The notes under the pieces were generated by a model. The model was not told the DNA's origin. It was given only the letters and a program-made list of their open reading frames with translations, and did not search any database. From Globisporangium splendens (lineage: Eukaryota; Oomycota; Peronosporomycetes; Pythiales; Pythiaceae), in assembly GCA_006386115.1 (NCBI GenBank), contig VFIW01000020.1, positions 523,330-587,329 of the forward strand: a DNA stretch of 64,000 nt, read 5' to 3'. This document shows, in pieces, positions 34,101 through 45,504 of the stretch. The translations under genes were made by a program, and so were the position numbers. Positions within the stretch are counted from its first letter, which is position 1; every line of letters starts with the position of its first letter.

Positions 34101-34689
34101 CAGCAGTAGCATACTGCTATAATACACAGAATGGCAATTTTCCATAGAGCAAAGACAGGATGAAACATTTCGGCTTGGAGTATCGATCGCGCCATTTCTA
34201 AAGTGTCGCCGCAACAAGCGAGAGCGAAAAAGCAAATTCATGTATTCTTGTGTTCGTTAGCATATGCAGAGGCTTGAGAAGTAAGGAGGACGCTTTCTTG
34301 CTCCTCTCTTGGCATGTTTCAGTGTGGCTTCCGCTTCGTTTCTTCTGCGTGGCTTTGGTCAGATTTGGCTTGTGACGCTTTGGTGTGCAGCCACGACAGT
34401 TCAAACTCTTTGTCCACCACATTAGGAAGAGTTAATTAGCATCAGGATGCTCTGAGCGCTTGCGTGTCGATCTTGTTTTGGCTTTGTCTGGGGCGTTCTG
34501 GTCGCACCAGTCTCTCTGAGACGTCCTGGTCGAGGTGCAGCCACGCAGATAAGATCTGTTCTTTTGCAGTGGTTGCCGATTCCACGAGCTCTTGATCGAT
34601 TAAAATCAAAAGTTGACCGAATTGGCTTTTTCTCAGCCTCCTTCGACTTTGGTTAATGGCCAAACGCCAAAGTTCAATTCAGAGCCTAG
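34101..34689. other. Intergenic
   Basis: No supported gene between the OTU1 3' end and the stop codon of transporter copy A. Confidence 0.4.
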
Positions 34690-36243
34690 TTAGCGGGACA
34701 GCAGGTCGGTTTCCGTGATCAGGTCGTCGTTTTCCTCATAATCTGGCGACTCCGAGTCCAGTGACGAACCGGGAACAACTTGCAGTAACCTGACACTTTC
34801 GAGATCGCTTGCGAGTTCCGCCTTCGCCTGGTACACCATTCGACTGTACCACCACAGGCTGCCGATACTAACGACGCTGAGCGCAATGTTGATCCAAAAC
34901 ACAGGCGTCAACGACGGAATCGCTGCAGGCAGCAGTGGCAGCACGATACGCGAGACCGACGCCGCCGAGCCCAGTAACCCCATCAACGTGCCTTGTGGTC
35001 GACCGCCGAGCAACTTGGAAAACGCAGCGACGACGACCGCCGTAGTGATTGGACAACCAATGCTCCACACAAACAACTCGGCGAGACCGAGACGCGCAAA
35101 CGTGAGCTCTGATGGTGCAATGACGAGCAGCAAGTTGCCGATCGTGAGCATCACAAAGCCCGATTGCACCCACGTCACGTCCGACACGCTGTGACGGAAG
35201 TATTCGATCGAGAAATACGAGACCAAACCGAGCAAACCGAGGTAGAACTGGAAGTTCGACGCCGCGATAACTGCGCTCGTACTCTCTGGGTCGCTCCCCG
35301 TGACTTCCAAGAACAACGGGATATTCACCGTCTCAAACACCGACAGGATGCCACGCGCATTGAAGTTCAAGAAGATGAACACAATCGCGCCAATGTTCAC
35401 AATTCGATCGGGGAGGCTCGTTGGATCGTTCAATGGGTTCGTCTCGGCCTGCGCATTCGGACTCTCCAGTGGACCATCGTGAATTCCGACGCTCTCGTCA
35501 AACACCGTCAGCATCGAGATGATCGTCATCGTGTTCAGGTAGCACCAAAATGAGACCGGAGACGTGTACTGTTTGAAAAGTGGATGCCGGCCCGGAAGGG
35601 TATCGGGTTGGCGACACGAACTACCAGAGTCCTGGAGTCAATAGCCGGTATCCGAGAAAACACAAACGGTTGCCACGAATCGTCAAGTACTTCAGAGCTG
35701 GTTGACCGTGGTCAAGCAGCGACATTCGCACGAACACACATGATTGCCTGCACTCAAAAGCCGACCAAGAATCGACTCACAGCGAGCACCATAGCGAATG
35801 GGCCACATGCGATCGGCGGAGAAGGTTAAATCAGGTTGCCACGAGACAAATCCCCGAGGACACGAGGATCTCGAACTTGAATCGAGTAGCGGTCGAACAT
35901 CCATCCGAAACACGGTCCGACGAGATCAAACGGCCAAGGAGGGGAACACGGACGTGAGTAGCCCCATGAACGCGAGGTCACCGCCGAGCGACTTGGTGTA
36001 GAGAAAGAGTGTCGCGAGTACGACGCCACGCGAGGACTCGGCCGAGAACTCGACAAAGTTGATGAGGGACATGTTGATGTACCAGCTGGTGAGGCGGCGG
36101 TGGCGCGGCGACGGCGTGAAGTCCTTGATCGACGTGGGTGTCGCCTTACCCGTCGTGCTGTCTGTGGAGCCGTAGGTGGTGGCGCCGGAGCTTGTGGCGT
36201 CGCCGTTCTTTTGCGATGGTCGGTGCTTGCTTCCTTTGCACAT
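34690..36243 (-). pseudogene. MFSD8/CLN7-like MFS transporter, copy A (frame broken)
   Basis: Start ATGTGCAAAGG at 36243 as in copy B. The first about 95 codons and the last about 280 codons match copy B, but between about 35535 and 35960 the frame is destroyed by many small insertions and deletions. The C-terminus differs from copies B-D: after RLLQV it runs VPGSSLDSESPDYEE then NDDLITETDLLSR, with ENDDLI fitting an acidic dileucine sorting signal ([DE]xxxL[LI]). If the indel block is a sequencing artefact, this is an intact paralogue. Confidence 0.8.
35535..35960. other. Dense-indel block in transporter copy A
   Basis: Compared with copies B and C this block has an insertion or deletion every 5-20 bases (for example GTTCAGGTAGC versus GTTCAGTAGC, and GTGTACTGTTTGAAAAG versus GTGTACTTGTTGAAG), while sequence on both sides is identical to the copies. 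Errors are mostly single-base gains and losses, the pattern of uncorrected long reads. Confidence 0.75.
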
Positions 36244-37365
36244 TCTGGCGATGGGATTCGTTTCCAAAGTGGTGCTTACGAGTGCAAGGTTGGCGGCAGA
36301 TGTAGAAGTGAGCTTGAGTGGGGCGGCGGATCTGCGAGTTCATGGTTGTGAGCTGGTTGACTCGCACTAAATTTGCATTTTGCCCCGAGGACGAGCCGGC
36401 GATAAGATGCAAGGACCTGGCTCAGCGTCGCCCACACTGGTTTGCTCCCAATGGGATGCAAAGACTGTGCGGAAGATAAGACGAACACAATGGTGCGCAC
36501 TTCTAAATGAGGGGTGAATATCAGAACATCTCGCCAGAAGAGTGTTCGCTGGGAGGAATGAGTCACTCTACTCACATCTGCGAGGAGATTTTTTTGGACT
36601 TCCCAGCATCGAGACAGGAAGAATGCCGTCACGATGCACTGATTGACAGCAGAGATGCAGTGCACAAAATGATAAACTCCCGGAAATAATGAGCGAAACG
36701 TTTCGGGTTCGTGTATCTATCGATCCATTTTCAGCAACAACAAGATGAAGAGATACCAAGCGACTACGAGCGTCGCCTGTTCAGCGCATCCAACGCAGAA
36801 TTTCTCCATGGAGATGGATGCGCTCGACCACGATCAAGCTCTGCTATGCCTACCGACCGAGTCCGACATCACACATGTGGTCGTCCTGAGTGCTCGCATC
36901 CAAATGCTGGTCGTCTTCGTTCAAGCACTGCAGTGCTTGTAATTGCGATCGCTCAAACGTCTACCACCTTCGTGGATCCGGATTTGTTTGTCCATTGGCC
37001 TCCGTGGCTGCTTTGGTTGCGTAATTCAAGCATTGCACCCAGGATATGAAGTCGTCGCTCAAGAAAGCTCCGTCGGCTGCTGCAGAAGTCCCTGTGCTTT
37101 GCATTTTTGCATGTTCAAGGGTATCTAGCCCTCTTTAGACGTAATATTATGCATCTCACTGAAAAACTAAACAGCAAGAGAGAAAGAGAAGAGCAAAATT
37201 TAAAGTATTACAAGTTTATTTTTGTTCGAAGCATATTTTTATTGCTTTCTTTTGTCCAAGCGCACATCAAATGCGAGAGTTGTGTGAAAGAGAGAAATGC
37301 ACATTATACATGGGGAGAGCTCCCCAATCAGGGAGGCAACAAGCCTGTTCCAGTGGGCTGCTTGC

Positions 37366-38889
37366 TTATCGCGTCGTCTTCTCTTCAAAATCCTGAGGCT
37401 CCGCGTGCAGCGGTGAGCGAGGGCTGACTGGGAGGACTTGCAGTAACCTGACACTTTCGAGATCGCTTGCGAGTTCCGCCTTCGCCTGGTACACCATTCG
37501 ACTGTACCACCACAGGCTGCCGATACTAACGACGCTGAGCGCAATGTTGATCCAAAACACAGGCGTCAACGACGGAATCGCTGCAGGCAGCAGTGGCAGC
37601 ACGATACGCGAGACCGACGCCGCCGAGCCCAGTAACCCCATCAACGTGCCTTGTGGTCGACCGCCGAGCAACTTGGAAAACGCAGCGACGACGACCGCCG
37701 TAGTGATTGGACAACCAATGCTCCACACAAACAACTCGGCGAGACCGAGACGCGCAAACGTGAGCTCTGATGGTGCAATGACGAGCAGCAAGTTGCCGAT
37801 CGTGAGCATCACAAAGCCCGATTGCACCCACGTCACGTCCGACACGCTGTGACGGAAGTATTCGATCGAGAAATACGAGACCAAACCGAGCAAACCGAGG
37901 TAGAACTGGAAGTTCGACGCCGCGATAACTGCGCTCGTACTCTCTGGGTCGCTCCCCGTGACTTCCAAGAACAACGGGATATTCACCGTCTCAAACACCG
38001 ACAGGATGCCACGCGCATTGAAGTTCAAGAAGATGAACACAATCGCGCCAATGTTCACAATTCGATCGGGGAGGCTCGTTGGATCGTTCAATGGGTTCGT
38101 CTCGGCCTGCGCATTCGGACTCTCCAGTGGACCATCGTGAATTCCGACGCTCTCGTCAAACACCGTCAGCATCGAGATGATCGTCATCGTGTTCAGTAGC
38201 ACCAAAATGAGACCCGGAGACGTGTACTTGTTGAAGTGGATGCCGAGCACGAAGGTATCGGCGTTGGCGACAAGACTACCGAGTCCTGGAGTCAAAGCGT
38301 ATCCGAGAAACACAACGGTTGCCAAGATCGTCAAGTACTTCAAGCGCTGGTTGACCGTGGTCATCGCAGCGACATTCGCACGACACACAGATCGATTGCC
38401 TGCACCAAAGCCGACCAAGAATCGACTCACAGCGAGCACCCATAGCGAATTGGCCACATGCGCATCGGCGAGAAGGTAAATCAGGTTGCCCACGAGACAA
38501 ATCCCCGAGGACACGAGATACACGAACTTGAATGAGTAGCGGTCGCACATCCATCCGAACACGGTCGACGAGATCAACCGGCCAACGGAGAACACGGACG
38601 TGAGTAGCCCCATGAACGCGAGGTCACCGCCGAGCGACTTGGTGTAGAGAAAGAGTGTCGCGAGTACGACGCCACGCGAGGACTCGGCCGAGAACTCGAC
38701 AAAGTTGATGAGGGACATTTTGATGTACCAGCTGGTGAGGCGGCGGTGGCGCGGCGACGGCGTGAAGTCCTTGATCGACGTGGGTGTCGCCTTACCCGTC
38801 GTGCTGTCTGTGGAGCCGTAGGTGGTGGCGCCGGAGCTTGTGGCGTCGCCGTTCTTTTGCGATGGTCGGTGCTTGCTTCCTTTGCACAT
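37366..38889 (-). CDS. MFSD8/CLN7-like MFS transporter, copy B (intact)
   Basis: 507 residues, single exon, ATG at 38889 (the open frame extends upstream only from a TTG). About 12 membrane segments. Family marks: SLGGDLAFMGLLTSVFSVGR; WMCDRYSFKFVYL (loop 2-3 DRxxxK pattern); FLVGFGAGNRSVCRAN, where MFSD8 has GIGAGNxxVxRSY; and FNKYTSPGLILVLLN, like the YTTP segment in CLN7. The soluble N-terminus is Ser/Thr-rich and the tail is RLLQVLPVSPRSPLHA then EPQDFEEKTTR. CLN7 is a lysosomal membrane protein; substrate here is unknown. Identical intergenic flanks to copy C. Confidence 0.87.
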   Translation of the reverse strand: MCKGSKHRPSQKNGDATSSGATTYGSTDSTTGKATPTSIKDFTPSPRHRRLTSWYIKMSLINFVEFSAESSRGVVLATLFLYTKSLGGDLAFMGLLTSVFSVGRLISSTVFGWMCDRYSFKFVYLVSSGICLVGNLIYLLADAHVANSLWVLAVSRFLVGFGAGNRSVCRANVAAMTTVNQRLKYLTILATVVFLGYALTPGLGSLVANADTFVLGIHFNKYTSPGLILVLLNTMTIISMLTVFDESVGIHDGPLESPNAQAETNPLNDPTSLPDRIVNIGAIVFIFLNFNARGILSVFETVNIPLFLEVTGSDPESTSAVIAASNFQFYLGLLGLVSYFSIEYFRHSVSDVTWVQSGFVMLTIGNLLLVIAPSELTFARLGLAELFVWSIGCPITTAVVVAAFSKLLGGRPQGTLMGLLGSAASVSRIVLPLLPAAIPSLTPVFWINIALSVVSIGSLWWYSRMVYQAKAELASDLESVRLLQVLPVSPRSPLHAEPQDFEEKTTR

Positions 38890-40011
38890 TCTGGCGATGG
38901 GATTCGTTTCCAAAGTGGTGCTTACGAGTGCAAGGTTGGCGGCAGATGTAGAAGTGAGCTTGAGTGGGGCGGCGGATCTGCGAGTTCATGGTTGTGAGCT
39001 GGTTGACTCGCACTAAATTTGCATTTTGCCCCGAGGACGAGCCGGCGATAAGATGCAAGGACCTGGCTCAGCGTCGCCCACACTGGTTTGCTCCCAATGG
39101 GATGCAAAGACTGTGCGGAAGATAAGACGAACACAATGGTGCGCACTTCTAAATGAGGGGTGAATATCAGAACATCTCGCCAGAAGAGTGTTCGCTGGGA
39201 GGAATGAGTCACTCTACTCACATCTGCGAGGAGATTTTTTTGGACTTCCCAGCATCGAGACAGGAAGAATGCCGTCACGATGCACTGATTGACAGCAGAG
39301 ATGCAGTGCACAAAATGATAAACTCCCGGAAATAATGAGCGAAACGTTTCGGGTTCGTGTATCTATCGATCCATTTTCAGCAACAACAAGATGAAGAGAT
39401 ACCAAGCGACTACGAGCGTCGCCTGTTCAGCGCATCCAACGCAGAATTTCTCCATGGAGATGGATGCGCTCGACCACGATCAAGCTCTGCTATGCCTACC
39501 GACCGAGTCCGACATCACACATGTGGTCGTCCTGAGTGCTCGCATCCAAATGCTGGTCGTCTTCGTTCAAGCACTGCAGTGCTTGTAATTGCGATCGCTC
39601 AAACGTCTACCACCTTCGTGGATCCGGATTTGTTTGTCCATTGGCCTCCGTGGCTGCTTTGGTTGCGTAATTCAAGCATTGCACCCAGGATATGAAGTCG
39701 TCGCTCAAGAAAGCTCCGTCGGCTGCTGCAGAAGTCCCTGTGCTTTGCATTTTTGCATGTTCAAGGGTATCTAGCCCTCTTTAGACGTAATATTATGCAT
39801 CTCACTGAAAAACTAAACAGCAAGAGAGAAAGAGAAGAGCAAAATTTAAAGTATTACAAGTTTATTTTTGTTCGAAGCATATTTTTATTGCTTTCTTTTG
39901 TCCAAGCGCACATCAAATGCGAGAGTTGTGTGAAAGAGAGAAATGCACATTATACATGGGGAGAGCTCCCCAATCAGGGAGGCAACAAGCCTGTTCCAGT
40001 GGGCTGCTTGC

Positions 40012-41538
40012 TTATCGCGTCGTCTTCTCTTCAAAATCCTGAGGCTCCGCGTGCAGCGGTGAGCGAGGGCTGACTGGGAGGACTTGCAGTAACCTGACAC
40101 TTTCGAGATCGCTTGCGAGTTCCGCCTTCGCCTGGTACACCATTCGACTGTACCACCACAGGCTGCCGATACTAACGACGCTGAGCGCAATGTTGATCCA
40201 AAACACAGGCGTCAACGACGGAATCGCTGCAGGCAGCAGTGGCAGCACGATACGCGAGACCGACGCCGCCGAGCCCAGTAACCCCATCAACGTGCCTTGT
40301 GGTCGACCGCCGAGCAACTTGGAAAACGCAGCGACGACAACCGCCGTAGTGATTGGACAACCAATGCTCCACACAAATAACTCGGCGAGACCGAGACGCG
40401 CAAACGTGAGCTCCGATGGTGCAATGACGAGCAGCAAGTTGCCAATCGTGAGCATCAGAAAGCCCGATTGCACCCACGTCACGTCCGACACGCTGTGACG
40501 GAAGTATTCGATCGAGAAATACGAGACCAAACCGAGCAAACCGAGGTAGAACTGGAAGTTCGACGCCGCGATAACTGCGCTCGTACTCTCTGGGTCGCTC
40601 CCCGTGACTTCCAAGAACAACGGGATGTTCACCGTCTCAAACACCGACAGGATGCCACGCGCATTGAAGTTCAAGAAGATGAACACAATCGCGCCAATGT
40701 TCACAATTCGATCGGGGAGGCTCGTTGGATCGTTCAATGGGTTCGTCTCGGCCTGCGCATTCGGACTCTCCAGTGGACCATCGTGAATTCCGACGCTCTC
40801 GTCAAACACCGTCAGCATCGAGATGATCGTCATCGTGTTCAGTAGCACCAAAATGAGACCCGGAGACGTGTACTTGTTGAAGTGGATGCCGAGCACGAAG
40901 GTATCGGCGTTGGCGACAAGACTACCGAGTCCTGGAGTCAAAGCGTATCCGAGAAACACAACGGTTGCCAAGATCGTCAAGTACTTCAAGCGCTGGTTGA
41001 CCGTGGTCATCGCAGCGACATTCGCACGACACACAGATCGATTGCCTGCACCAAAGCCGACCAAGAATCGACTCACAGCGAGCACCCATAGCGAATTGGC
41101 CACATGCGCATCGGCGAGAAGGTAAATCAGGTTGCCCACGAGACAAATCCCCGAGGACACGAGATACACGAACTTGAATGAGTAGCGGTCGCACATCCAT
41201 CCGAACACGGTCGACGAGATCAACCGGCCAACGGAGAACACGGACGTGAGTAGCCCCATGAACGCGAGGTCACCGCCGAGCGACTTGGTGTAGAGAAAGA
41301 GTGTCGCGAGTACGACGCCACGCGAGGACTCGGCCGAGAACTCGACAAAGTTGATGAGGGACATGTTGATGTACCAGCTGGTGAGGCGGCGGTGGCGCGG
41401 CGACGGCGTGAAGTCCTTGATCGGCGGAGGTGGCGTCTTGCCCGTATGGCCCGTGGAACCGTATGTCGTGGTATTGCCATTGGCGTGGCCGTTTTTCTGC
41501 AGCGGCTGGCGTTGCTGGCGCTTGCTTCCTTCGCACAT
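40012..41538 (-). CDS. MFSD8/CLN7-like MFS transporter, copy C (intact)
   Basis: 508 residues from ATG 41538 (MCEGSKRQQRQ). Membrane region nearly identical to copy B with a handful of base changes, for example one Val-to-Leu change in VQSGFLMLTIGN. The N-terminal 45 residues differ from B (KTPPPPIKDFTP instead of KATPTSIKDFTP). The open frame runs 65 codons further upstream to ATG 41730, but that stretch is shared only weakly with copy D and lacks conserved features, so the internal ATG conserved in all four copies was chosen. Confidence 0.86.
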   Translation of the reverse strand: MCEGSKRQQRQPLQKNGHANGNTTTYGSTGHTGKTPPPPIKDFTPSPRHRRLTSWYINMSLINFVEFSAESSRGVVLATLFLYTKSLGGDLAFMGLLTSVFSVGRLISSTVFGWMCDRYSFKFVYLVSSGICLVGNLIYLLADAHVANSLWVLAVSRFLVGFGAGNRSVCRANVAAMTTVNQRLKYLTILATVVFLGYALTPGLGSLVANADTFVLGIHFNKYTSPGLILVLLNTMTIISMLTVFDESVGIHDGPLESPNAQAETNPLNDPTSLPDRIVNIGAIVFIFLNFNARGILSVFETVNIPLFLEVTGSDPESTSAVIAASNFQFYLGLLGLVSYFSIEYFRHSVSDVTWVQSGFLMLTIGNLLLVIAPSELTFARLGLAELFVWSIGCPITTAVVVAAFSKLLGGRPQGTLMGLLGSAASVSRIVLPLLPAAIPSLTPVFWINIALSVVSIGSLWWYSRMVYQAKAELASDLESVRLLQVLPVSPRSPLHAEPQDFEEKTTR

Positions 41539-42589
41539 ACTGGCGATTGCTTTCTTCTGTGGCGTGTGCGGGGGTTGGCGGCGGATTAAAAAGTGAGCTG
41601 AGTCCGTGTCGCTGTGCGCGCGGATGGGTGAGAGCCAACGACCCACACTCCTGCAGCATGCGTGCGGATTGTTGCGCTGTTCTGTTTTTTGAGGGGACGC
41701 TGGTTGACTCGCCCCAAATTTACTTGACATCAAACTACTTTTGAATCTTCAGAACCACGTCGCCCAGCCTCACAGTATGCTTTATTGGTTTCGTGCAAGA
41801 TAGTCCAGTTGGAGCGCACCGCATGTACTCGATTAAGTTCATGGCGCACCATCTGATTTTTTGCGGCTTCCCTGTCTCGTGGGAAGCGAGAACCAAGAAA
41901 AGACACGAAGGAAATTAAACGAGTGGCTGCATTGCAGTACGGTGTGGATTTATGTTTTCCATGGGGTTGTTATTTATTTGCATAGTGTGGAGGCCAGTGT
42001 ACTTGAGGTTGGAGGGGCGATGCGGCGTCCAACTGACCAGAGCAGCTTCATTCTCTCTGCCTTCTCCCACACAAAGGAACGGTGCTGCAACGTTAGGAGA
42101 CGAAGTTGCTATACGTCCAGCGGATGATGGGACACGCAGTGCAGTGGCGCTCGCCTCGTCATCGCGGAATGATTGCGATGGGGTGCTGGACCAATCAGAG
42201 CGCGCGTGGCCAGTGAATCTCCGCAAAGAAAGGGCGGACACAGGTGTTGGATCTTCCGCTGCCACGCAATAATCACGAGCCCTCAGATAGGAACATGGCG
42301 CCATTTTTCTCACATGCTCTTTCAGTAGAAGCGTAGCCAGCCATTGACGACGCGACTCGTAAAGAGAATCCTCTGGATCGAAAATTCAGAATATCGAATG
42401 CATTGCAAGAGCAGCAGAGATACGCATAGCGGTTGGTGGACAGTGCTTCTCCTGCTTTCCCTATTACATTGTGCGCTGTTTGCGTTCTTCCCTCTAACTT
42501 GCAGTCCATGGCCACAAGGCCGACATGTGGCTGCTGGATTGGACGGATGATGGGTTCGACACGGGCGGCAGAAGACAGTCACTGCGCTC
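41539..42589. other. Intergenic, 5' of transporter copy C
   Basis: No gene seen. The first about 65 bases beyond the copy C ATG are shared with copy D's 5' flank and then diverge. Confidence 0.4.
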
Positions 42590-42930
42590 GCGCTGGTCCT
42601 CGATATTCGTCTGGCGAAACGATGCACCAATCGGATACTCGACCAGCACCGACTCAAACCTGCTGGTCCGACAGATTTTGTGTCCATGTGAGTCATCCCT
42701 CCAAGGTGTAGATCCCAGCGCGGATCTGTCACTTCAACTTTGACGTCATGGGTTGAACGCATGCACTAGTACGAGTAACTCTCGGATCGTGCTGCATGCG
42801 CCAGTCCTTTACCCCCATGCAAGTCATTCCTCCTTTGCATTTAGCAGCGACACTGTTGCGGCATGTCGGCGGCTGTTGCTGTCATGGGACCAACGGCCTC
42901 CAAGTGAGAAAGAGCGGTAGGATGAAGAGC
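42590..42930. repeat. Dispersed intergenic repeat, copy R1
   Basis: Shares GATGCACCAATCGGATACTC, ATTTTGTGTCCATGTGAGTC, CACTTCAACTTTGA, CATGGGTTGAA and CAAGTCATTCCTCCTTTGCA, in the same order, with copy R2 at 45505, and weaker with R3 at 46580. Contains stem arms GACCAGCA (42641-42648) and TGCTGGTC (42661-42668). Confidence 0.75.
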
Positions 42931-43278
42931 ACTGGTGAGGGGGACACGGAGATCGGAGGAAATGCGCATGTCCCGTTCCTGGCTCTCTCTCTCTCCTAAT
43001 TTGAGGCTAAAATGTGTGTGAAGGAAGAAATGTCTCGCTGCAGGATGTCAATTCTCCATCAGCTGGTGTCTGCTTTCTTTTGCACGAACGAGAACGCTCA
43101 TGCGCGTACCAGAGTCACAGAGTGGCAGCGCATGCAACGGAAGAATGTGACTCAAACTCGTTTTGTAAAAATGGCGTGAGCATACGTAAAACTTTATGTA
43201 CAAATCGTAAAACATGTAGAAACACATTACATATGAGAGTGGGCTCTCCTTGACGGACGACTTTATTTCGTCGGTTGC
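42931..43278. other. Intergenic, 3' of transporter copy D
   Basis: No gene seen. A (CT)n run lies near 42985. Copy D's similarity to B/C ends at about 43283, close to its stop codon. Confidence 0.4.
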
Positions 43279-44819
43279 TTACCGAGTCGTCTTCTCTTCA
43301 AAATCCTGAGGCTCCGCGTGCAGCGGTGAGCGAGGGCTGACTGGGAGGACCTGCAGTAACCTGACACTTTCGAGATCGCTTGCGAGTTCCGCCTTCGCCT
43401 GGTACACCATTCGACTGTACCACCACAGGCTGCCGATACTAACGACGCTGAGCGCAATGTTGATCCAAAACACAGGCGTCAACGACGGAATCGCTGCAGG
43501 CAGCAGTGGCAGCACGATACGCGAGACCGACGCCGCCGAGCCCAGTAACCCCATCAACGTGCCTTGTGGTCGACCGCCGAGCAACTTGGAAAACGCCGCA
43601 AAGCAAACCGCATAGTGATGGACAACCAATCCTCACACATCAAAACTCGGCGAGGACCCTTGAGACGCGGCTTAGATCGGGCCTGATGTGCCCAATGCGA
43701 GCAGCAAGTTTGTATCTGAGTGAGCATACACAAAGAGAGTGCCCCCAAGTCACGCCGACACGCTGTGACGGAAAGTATCGATCGAGAAATCGGACCAAAC
43801 CGGCAAACCGAGGTTAGAAACTGGAAGTTCGACGGCCGCGATAACTGCCGCTGTACTCTTCGGGTGTCGCTACCCGTGGACTTCCAAGACAAAGGGATAT
43901 CAACCGTCTCAAACACCGACAGGATGCCACGCGCATTGAAGTTCAAGAAGATGAACACAATCGCGCCAATGTTCACAATTCGATCGGGGAGGCTCGTTGG
44001 ATCGTTCAATGGGTTCGTCTCGGCCTGCGCATTCGGACTCTCCAGTGGACCATCGTGAATTCCGACGCTCTCGTCAAACACCGTCAGCATCGAGATGATC
44101 GTCATCGTGTTCAGTAGCACCAAAATGAGACCCGGAGACGTGTACTTGTTGAAGTGGATGCCGAGCACGAAGGTATCGGCGTTGGCGACAAGACTACCGA
44201 GTCCTGGAGTCAAAGCGTATCCGAGAAACACAACGGTTGCCAAGATCGTCAAGTACTTCAAGCGCTGGTTGACCGTGGTCATCGCAGCGACATTCGCACG
44301 ACACACAGATCGATTGCCTGCACCAAAGCCGACCAAGAATCGACTCACAGCGAGCACCCATAGCGAATTGGCCACATGCGCATCGGCGAGAAGGTAAATC
44401 AGGTTGCCCACGAGACAAATCCCCGAGGACACGAGATACACGAACTTGAATGAGTAGCGGTCGCACATCCATCCGAACACGGTCGACGAGATCAACCGGC
44501 CAACGGAGAACACGGACGTGAGTAGCCCCATGAACGCGAGGTCACCGCCGAGCGACTTGGTGTAGAGAAAGAGTGTCGCGAGTACGACGCCACGCGAGGA
44601 CTCGGCCGAGAACTCGACAAAGTTGATGAGGGACATTTTGATGTACCAGCTGGTGAGGCGGCGGTGGCGCGGCGACGGCGTGAAGTCCTTGATCGACGTG
44701 GGTGTCGCCTTACCCGTCGTGCTGTCTGTGGAGCCGTAGGTGGCGTCACTGGCATTGCCATTGGCGTGGCCGTTTTGCTGCAGCGGCTGGCGTTGCTGGC
44801 GCTTGCTTCCTTCGCACAT
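43279..44819 (-). pseudogene. MFSD8/CLN7-like MFS transporter, copy D (frame broken)
   Basis: ATG at 44819 (MCEGSKRQQRQPLQQNG). Matches B/C through about 270 codons, then loses frame in a dense-indel block (about 43595-43910), and regains the family sequence for the last about 105 codons (SKLLGGRPQGTLMGLLGSA to EEKTTR). The N-terminus is mosaic: the first about 22 residues follow copy C, then GSTDSTTGKATPTSIKDF follows copy B. As with A, the gene would be intact if the block is an artefact. Confidence 0.8.
43595..43910. other. Dense-indel block in transporter copy D
   Basis: Sequence such as CGAGGTTAGAAACTGG versus CGAGGTAGAACTGG in copy B shows frequent one-base gains and losses; both sides are identical to the other copies. 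Confidence 0.75.
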
Positions 44820-45504
44820 ACTGGCGATTGCTTTCTTCTGTGGCGTGTGCGGGGGTTGGCGGCGGATTGAAAAGTGAGCTGAAGCCGTGGCAGTGCGCGC
44901 GGGTGGTGGTGTCGCGATCCACACTCCTGTCGCGTGCGAGCTGATTGTGCACGCTGTTCTTTTTTTGTGTCAGATTTGTCGAAACGTCAGCATTTGAGGG
45001 ATGCTGTAATTTGTGTAGAAAGCCGTGGCTTGTTTCCGCAAAGCAAATGAGCTGCGCGGGAGAGGAAACATAAGCTGCATACAATAAATTCCGGGAGAAA
45101 ATGCGCACTGGCTCAACCACACCTGCCGTCTTCTAAACAGTTTGTGAAGTTTCGAAGTCGCATTGCTGAAAGACTGCCGTTTTGACGTTTTCAGCGTGCT
45201 GAGATTTGTTGTCCATCTCACTCCTAGTTACCCATCTTCACTGTGTTAAGATCGTCAGACACAATGGCTACAAACGAAGCGGTGCGATGGAAGTTGGTTC
45301 CTTTGTCTATCTACCAGTAAAGTTTTGCTATGTCTCGTGAAAGATGGCTTGGCCACATTGCCGAAAGGGGTTTGCTGCAAGTTTACAGAATGGATAGCTA
45401 GAACAAACCTTCAGAAATTTTCTTGGCGCCGACCAAAGGGGGAGTGCGCGCAACCCCAATTCCCTTCAGCGCAATGGGGGATACCCCTTGCAGAAAAGCC
45501 ACAA
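44820..45504. other. Intergenic, 5' of transporter copy D
   Basis: No gene seen. The part from about 45260 (ACAATGGCTACAAACG) resembles 46340-46580 (TTATGGCTACAAAAAC) and seems to be the left extension of the dispersed repeat. Confidence 0.4.

Larger units (their letters stand above)
34781..40084. repeat. 2,646-base tandem duplication carrying transporter copies
   Basis: Sequence from copy A/B through the intergenic stretch repeats at an offset of 2,646 bases: for example CATTCTGGCGATGGG at 36241 and 38887, and TGCAGTAACC at 37439 and 40085. The 1.1-kb intergenic stretches 36244-37365 and 38890-40011 appear identical in every reading frame. The copy A end gives a slightly larger offset (2,658) because of the indel block. 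Copy C's coding part differs from B at a few clustered bases (about 40340-40640). Confidence 0.9.

Noticed and set aside
34690..44819. Transporter array as folate-biopterin (BT1) transporters, which are often amplified in oomycetes
   Set aside because: The GAGNxxVxR and YTSP segments and loop 2-3 fit the MFSD8/CLN7 group better; BT1 signatures were not seen.
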